Part shown: one piece after another, positions 58,907-64,000 of the stretch
How the letters are laid out: every line of letters starts with the position of its first letter
How positions within the stretch are numbered: the stretch's first letter is position 1
NCBI RefSeq assembly: GCF_963675165.1
Contig: NC_087379.1
Coordinates: 3,721,442 to 3,785,441, forward strand
Origin: Halichondria panicea
Lineage: Eukaryota; Porifera; Demospongiae; Suberitida; Halichondriidae
Direction of reading: 5' to 3'
Length of the DNA: 64,000 nucleotides
Notes under the pieces: model-generated
Seen by the model: only the letters and a program-made list of their open reading frames with translations
Databases searched by the model: none
Told to the model about the DNA's origin: nothing
Position numbers and translations under genes: made by a program

Positions 58907-60180
58907 TCTATGAAGTACTATATAAATCCAGACCTAACCTATATCAATATCACTGCCATAGTGATTACTCTGGACAGATTCACTGCTACTGGTTTCTTCT
59001 GCATTATCATCGTCACTAGATCCAGACTCAGTACTAGATTTAAGACTCTTGGACCACTGATTTCCACGTCTGTCATAGAAGGCAGCTCTATGTCAGTAAT
59101 AAGTAGATTTAGATATGTACTGATCACAGAACACTAGCTCTAGATCTGGTCCTCTTTGGTTGTGGCTCTAGATCTACACCCTGTTCTTAGCCATGGGAAT
59201 AAAAATGATATCAGATTATACGGTGTCTCTTTATTGTCCGTCCAGCTATGTGGTCAGACTGCACGGTCTTCATACGGTTGCTCGTCCAGCCCCAGCCCCA
59301 GCCCCTCACCTCATGCTGGCAGTCACCTCATTTGCCAGCTGAGTACACTCATCCCCATCTGATGTCTTTTCCTCTGATGTCTAAGTTCAGAGGCACAGTC
59401 CGAGAATTTGCCTGCCCAGAAGGTACTCTAGGAGACCTGACTTGCATTAGTGTGATGGGCTACAAGTACATAATAATAAACATGTGTATTCATTATACCT
59501 GTCTGTAATTGTAGTGTTTGAGAATGTTCAGGATCGGATGACAGACTCCGTGTTACAGGTATGTGCGACGGCTTTTTTATCACGGCTTTTTTATCACATG
59601 TTGTGGTCAACTTCGAATGAAGGCCAGGGGAGGTTGCCTGACAGTGCAAAAATCAGCCACATGATCAGCGCCACAACAGGGGACAACAAAGGGATTTGGC
59701 TTTTAGTAAGCTCTGGCAGCAGCATTCAGCACGTCAACGGGTTTTTGAAATAGCCGTGCATGTGATCAACCAACTGATCAACCCACTGGTGTATTTGTAA
59801 GCTGCACGCAATACGTTATATTTCTACAGGGAGCATTGGAAGATAGATGGATGGAGGGATTATCAGAAGTTTCTGAACACTGATATTTGGTAGCTTTAGA
59901 GGCTTTTCCCACATTGTCCCACACACTCTACACAGTCTCTCTAAGGCTGCTTTGTGCGCTTCTGTCATTCCTGTGAATTGTAATGTCATTGTTCATTTTC
60001 GTCACGATCGTGGCCTGCCATAAGTGACTTTTTTTGCGAAATTCTAATTCTGCGATACTTAGGAAGTAGCTCGAACTACGCACATCCCTATATAGAGGAA
60101 GAGCTGTAGAATCACGTGCAATTTAGTCTAGAATTTTCCAATATGTTAAAATTTCATTAGCATCTTACCGCACGAAGTTT
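58907..60180. other. Unassigned; weak exon-like pieces
   Basis: REFACPEGTLGDLTCISVMGYK followed by GTACAT near 59465 (shown in parts: FACPEGTLGDLTC), and VFENVQDRMTDSVLQ between TTGTAG and GTATGT (59512-59557), could be exons of one gene on +. 'SSPSPSPSPHA' at 59280 is low complexity. No family recognised. Confidence 0.3.
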
Positions 60181-62277
60181 ATAGCTATGGCTAGGTTGTT
60201 TACTTGTAGCTTGAGGACAGCAATGGCGATGTCTCCTCTGGTGCCTATGAAGGAGAGGGCATAGTAGGATATGGCTACCAGCTTTATGCCAGACGCTGAG
60301 GACATGCATGACATACACCTAGGGACCGTGAAAGACCAGGAGAGGGCTCAGGAGAGGGCTCACTGGGTAAGTAGTATAGTATAGCTAGAGTATAGTTAAA
60401 ATAGAATTAGCAGTAATGTAGCACTGTTACATTCATGATGTGAAAATCAAGCTTAGTCAAGCCATAGGATGATCCATAAAAAAAAATTTTTGGATTTTAT
60501 CTCACCGCTGGCCGGGCATTTAAAATGATAATTAAAGACGGACGGGCGGGCGCAATAACCGTGGTTGCTATGGCAACACATGTTGCACCATTTTATTCCT
60601 TGTTGTATGGGCATGGGCATTCTATTGGTATATGGTTGCTGCTAGGTATTTTATTGCACTGGAAACCCGATAGAGACATTTCACTTCACTGTTAATTAAG
60701 AATCCGACTATTTGATGTTGCATATCTCACTGCAAAAAAGTTACCTGCTTCCTATCAATTCCCACTACAAAGTACTTTACTACTACAACCACTCATTGCA
60801 TGATTGTTTGATAACAAAACCACGAGGTATGTTTTGGCCTGCGCAAAACCATATTGTTGCAGTCACAGCTACATCACAAAACGTTCTTATAATTCAAGTC
60901 AAAAACAGGAAGTCAAAAACAGGAAGTTCAAAAATTAATACCTATTTTTCGCTCGTGAAGGAACTCACGTGTCAAAAGCTCACTGCGAAGAAGAGCTCAC
61001 ATTTGTGATCAAAGCGTTGTCAATAAACCCGGCAGTAAGGCTTCAGCACGTTCCAATACCCTATCGGTAGCACTTCGTATATCCACTCTGCAGGAAAAAC
61101 AGAACAACAGAAACAATTTTCTTTCTCTTTCTTTACTTGGCCCGCCATGTGGCCCGCTTATTGGCTCAGTTACTGGCTCAGTCAGATTGTGTCCCAGCTA
61201 GAATTGCCCTTGTGCGCATGTCCCGCCTATTGTCCCGGCTCGCCTATTGCCTCGCCAAAACGCGGCCAATACGTGTCCTATCATTGTTTCAGCTGATAAT
61301 TTAGACTACCAGCAAAGTGGGCAACCAAAGTATTGGCTGGTACAACAAATTCCTAAGAACACAAACAGCCTACATGTACCCTTCATACTCAACACGTTCT
61401 CCTCATAAACATAAAACCCAAACTCTAAACTTTAGATGGGGTAGAACTGGGGTTGAAACCCGAGGCACAACACACTATTACTACAGCCGCACAGATACAA
61501 GTAACTGATATGCAAACCATAAGTTAAAAACGGAAGAAATAGGTGAAATCTGCGAGCAATACAATCCAGATTCACAAGTTGGTATCCAGCAGTAGTACTA
61601 TTGTTTGTCACAGAATGTACCTTCTCCCGAGAAAACCTCAATAATTTAATAATTATAAAGTTACAACTCTACTCAGCATCATTAATGATATCTACACAGA
61701 CTGTCTGGTAAGAAAACACACGCTACCTACGAGAGATTACACTCAATCAGAGGGAATGAAAGCAAATGGCTCATCATCTTTCCAGGTGATTGGCATTTCT
61801 TAATTAAAGAATTATCAGGAGGTATTATCAGGAGGTATTGATCTGATCAAGATATACTTCGATGCAGATCCTAGTGGCGTACTAACTTCAAACGTACTCA
61901 CCTGTACAGAGTCCTGTTGAGATAAACATTCCTCGTTCAGAGGACCACCTATTGATAAAAACAATTAAAGAGGTAGTGATGCATCTGACTTCGAAAGCAG
62001 AACAGAATCCCACCCTCAAGTGAATCCCACCCTCAAGTGAATCCCACTCAAGTGAATCTCAAGTGAATCCCACCCTCAAGTTTTGGTTGCAATTTTTGTT
62101 CAAAGATTGTCGTAGCATAATTATCTTATCTTGCGAATGGCAGCTATAAAATTAATGGGACCCAGCCTTTGACCGGCCCAAGTACACTTGAACTCATGTA
62201 CTACATCTTTGGTTATAACTGTGTATCAGTATTGATTTTATTTCACTTACTACACATTGTACATGCGAAAAACCACA
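60181..62277. other. Unassigned sequence
   Basis: One exon-like stretch MPDAEDMHDIHLGTVKDQER ending at TGG|GTAAGT (60289-60367) on +, containing a 12-bp duplication. Other ORFs (60712-61008, 61317-61508) were not recognised. A compound duplication of GTGAATCCCACCCTCAA at 62005-62080. Confidence 0.35.
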
Positions 62278-62479
62278 TACCGTATAGCGTGTAATTTTCG
62301 TGGGGCAAAATATTCGTGGTTTTTGTGGTTGGAGGTATAATACTTTACCCACGAATGAAGCGACCTTGCCTACCTTTACCTGCAGTGCAAGCTCCAACCA
62401 CGAAAAATATTACCACGAAATGTCTCAATAATTTTATTGCTGAACGTTTTGTCCCCCGAAAATTACCCGCTATACGGTA
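62278..62479. mobile_element. MITE family 1, copy 2
   Basis: 202 bp; TACCGTATAGCGTGTAATTT at the left and AATTACCCGCTATACGGTA at the right, TA-flanked. Subterminal CGTGGTTTTTGTGGTTGGAG / CTCCAACCACGAAAAATA arms. Diverged in the middle from 8857-9108. Confidence 0.9.
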
Positions 62480-63106
62480 CTATTTTAAACCTGCATGCTT
62501 TTAAACCTGCATGGATAGACCTACCTGTACAACATCAACCACCTGAAAACTTGTGATCTACTGATTTTGCAGAAGCAGGAGTAAAGACACCTAAACACAC
62601 TTGTTCTACACACAACTTTGTTCCAGTGTGATTACACTCCACAAACCTATAGCTGGGATGATGCCCTTCCAGTTTGTGGTGTGTTTTTTACCATATGAGC
62701 TGCCTCAAACTCAAGCCCTCTTTTTCATTTACGTGGACTTTCGGTGCCGACTGCAAGAATTCCTTAGACCTGAGATGTGCTAGCTTGCTACCTAGATATA
62801 AATATAAATTTATTACTCACGCGAAAGGGGACAAGATGACAAAAGCTGCCTGGGTCAGTGTATACTTCCGCCACTCAACCTAAATCCTAAATCCTAAATC
62901 CTAAAGAAGGGAGACCAGTCTAGTGTCGCCTAAATCCTAGTGTTGCAAGCGCGTCCTAGATGCACAATAGTGATCCAATGTGCGCATGTCATACCTAATG
63001 TTGACAAAGTAGATATGCGCATCAGTCACCTCGTGGCCTGTAATGCAGTTGACAAGTCAAGCTCTCTGTGTATTGAACCTGAACGTTCGAACCTCTCTCA
63101 GCAATA
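62480..63106. other. Unassigned sequence
   Basis: ORFs at 62601-62883 not recognised; 'AAATCCT' is repeated four times at 62880-62940. Confidence 0.35.
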
Positions 63107-63209
63107 TTGAACCACTCTAGGCAGCATGGTCGAAGTCACTCTAAAGAGAGAATTGAGGTCCAGGCATCTCTCGTCACTTCCGAAGCTCTGAGGAGAACCT
63201 TTCGCGTGA
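63107..63209 (+). CDS. Exon-like ORF, unrecognised
   Basis: SRQHGRSHSKERIEVQASLV, TSEALRRTF ending TTTCGC|GTGAGT, a strong donor. No acceptor or partner exon established. Confidence 0.25.
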
Positions 63210-63550
63210 GTAATACTGGTCTAAGATATAATTACATAGACCTGCCATGTATAAATTCTTGTACGTTTGGGCTTGTCCAGCGTACGACTCTGGATGCCAG
63301 GCGAAGTAGATTAGTAGTTTCTCATCACCCCCCTTGTGACTTTTAGCCTTCCCCGGTTGGTCTCGATTTAACCGTGTCAAAACATGCAGCTGAATCAGCA
63401 CTTTTGTCTAGCCTTAAATCGTATACCTGCTGCATTAAGCATTAAGATAGGATTGCAGCAACCACTCAACGTTTGGGTGCTTCTTGGTGCTTCTTGGTAT
63501 AACTATTCCTTGCATTACGTCATACTATTACACTGTGTACTACATCATCA

Positions 63551-63733
63551 GCACAGGGCCAGAAGTGGTAGTTTACAGCTTGTAAACTATGTTTGTACTT
63601 GCGAGTGTACATCATAGTTTACAATGTTGTTGAATTTTAGTTCATCTACAATAGTTTCCTTCATAGTTTACAAAGAAAGTTGATAGTGTACAACGTTGTA
63701 TACTTCTATAAATGAACTGTTTTGGCCCTGTGC
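63551..63733. mobile_element. Short MITE with GCACAGGGCCA termini
   Basis: 183 bp with inverted ends GCACAGGGCCAGA and TTTGGCCCTGTGC. The interior has repeated CATAGTTTACAA and a small AGTTTACAGCTTGTAAACT palindrome. Confidence 0.65.
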
Positions 63734-63754
63734 AGGTAATGTATACTGTATATT

Positions 63755-64000
63755 AACGGGTAATGCTGGTAACATAGGTAATGTAGGTGGTAACAGGTAG
63801 GTAACGCTGGTAATACTGGTAAGGTAGGTAACACGGGTAATGTAGGTAACACGGGTAATGTAGGTAACACGGGTAATGCTGGTAATGTAGGTAACACGGG
63901 TAATGCTGGTAATGTAGGTAACACTGGTAATGTAGGTAATGCTGGTAATGTATGTAGGTAAGGTTGTATGTAGGTAAGGTAGGTAATGCTGGTAATGTAG
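63755..64000. repeat. GGTAATG(C/T)T minisatellite, runs off the window
   Basis: Nine-bp units of GGTAATGCT / GGTAATGTA / GGTAACACG, often as 18-27-bp higher-order blocks. On - it reads as Leu-Pro repeats, which is why an ORF is seen there; not a gene. Confidence 0.95.

Noticed and set aside
63050-63100. GTTCGAAC near 63087 as a possible tRNA T-loop
   Set aside because: No acceptor stem, D-arm or anticodon arm can be folded around it; no tRNA gene was found in the window.
63706-63924. 72-codon Leu-Pro repeat ORF on the complement strand
   Set aside because: Product of the GGTAATGCT minisatellite; no start or splice context.

Overview
This is eukaryotic DNA, most likely from a marine invertebrate and best matched by a demosponge. 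That is an inference from three things: introns of about 40-105 bp with AT-rich 'ATAATTATAATTATAG'-type 3' ends, a sponge/cnidarian-style set of transposon proteins, and dense short inverted-repeat elements. No complete, confidently named host gene is present. The window is a transposon-rich, low-gene region.

Layout. Positions 1-5625 hold two ~3-kb units, each a long (CA/GT)n satellite followed by a related ~550-bp unique segment. Related CA blocks recur at 6.9-7.65, 15.56-15.82 and 30.84-31.47 kb. From 8.0 to 9.3 kb lies an integrase-core pseudogene split by a TA-inserted MITE. At 10.5-12.1 kb is an old two-gene DNA transposon: an accessory ORF on + facing a Tc1/IS630-type transposase on -. 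A fuller element with the same layout sits at 45.30-47.69 kb. At 17.0-18.3 kb is the best multi-exon gene candidate on +. A transposon-type pseudogene of an unnamed family fills 21.5-23.7 kb, and a Mutator-like transposase fragment 24.2-24.9 kb. A Helitron Rep region (31.5-32.5 kb, -) abuts a CA satellite. A LINE reverse-transcriptase tail is at 40.9-41.3 kb (-). Positions 48.9-50.3 kb look like another multi-exon gene. A hairpin-bearing minisatellite occupies 52.2-53.5 kb. A spliced hydrophilic gene (53.8-55.26 kb, -) is head-to-head with a protein-kinase-like gene (55.3-56.1 kb, +), followed by a CACTA/En-Spm (tnp2) transposase (56.4-58.8 kb, -). The rest is MITEs, foldback elements, dispersed repeats and sequence I cannot assign. 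The window ends inside a 9-bp-based minisatellite.

The most unusual global feature is a dense set of exact short tandem duplications, with lengths clustering at 10-17 bp and exactly 17 bp in at least ten verified cases. Several lie inside reading frames, and ignoring one copy restores the frame in at least four unrelated genes. This is either a strong mutational signature or an assembly artefact (unmerged contig-end overlaps). The sharp 17-bp ceiling leans toward the artefact. If so, many 'pseudogenes' here are less broken than they look.

Family names rest on motif recognition by eye; no database search was possible. Exon boundaries are read from GT/AG signals and frame continuity.
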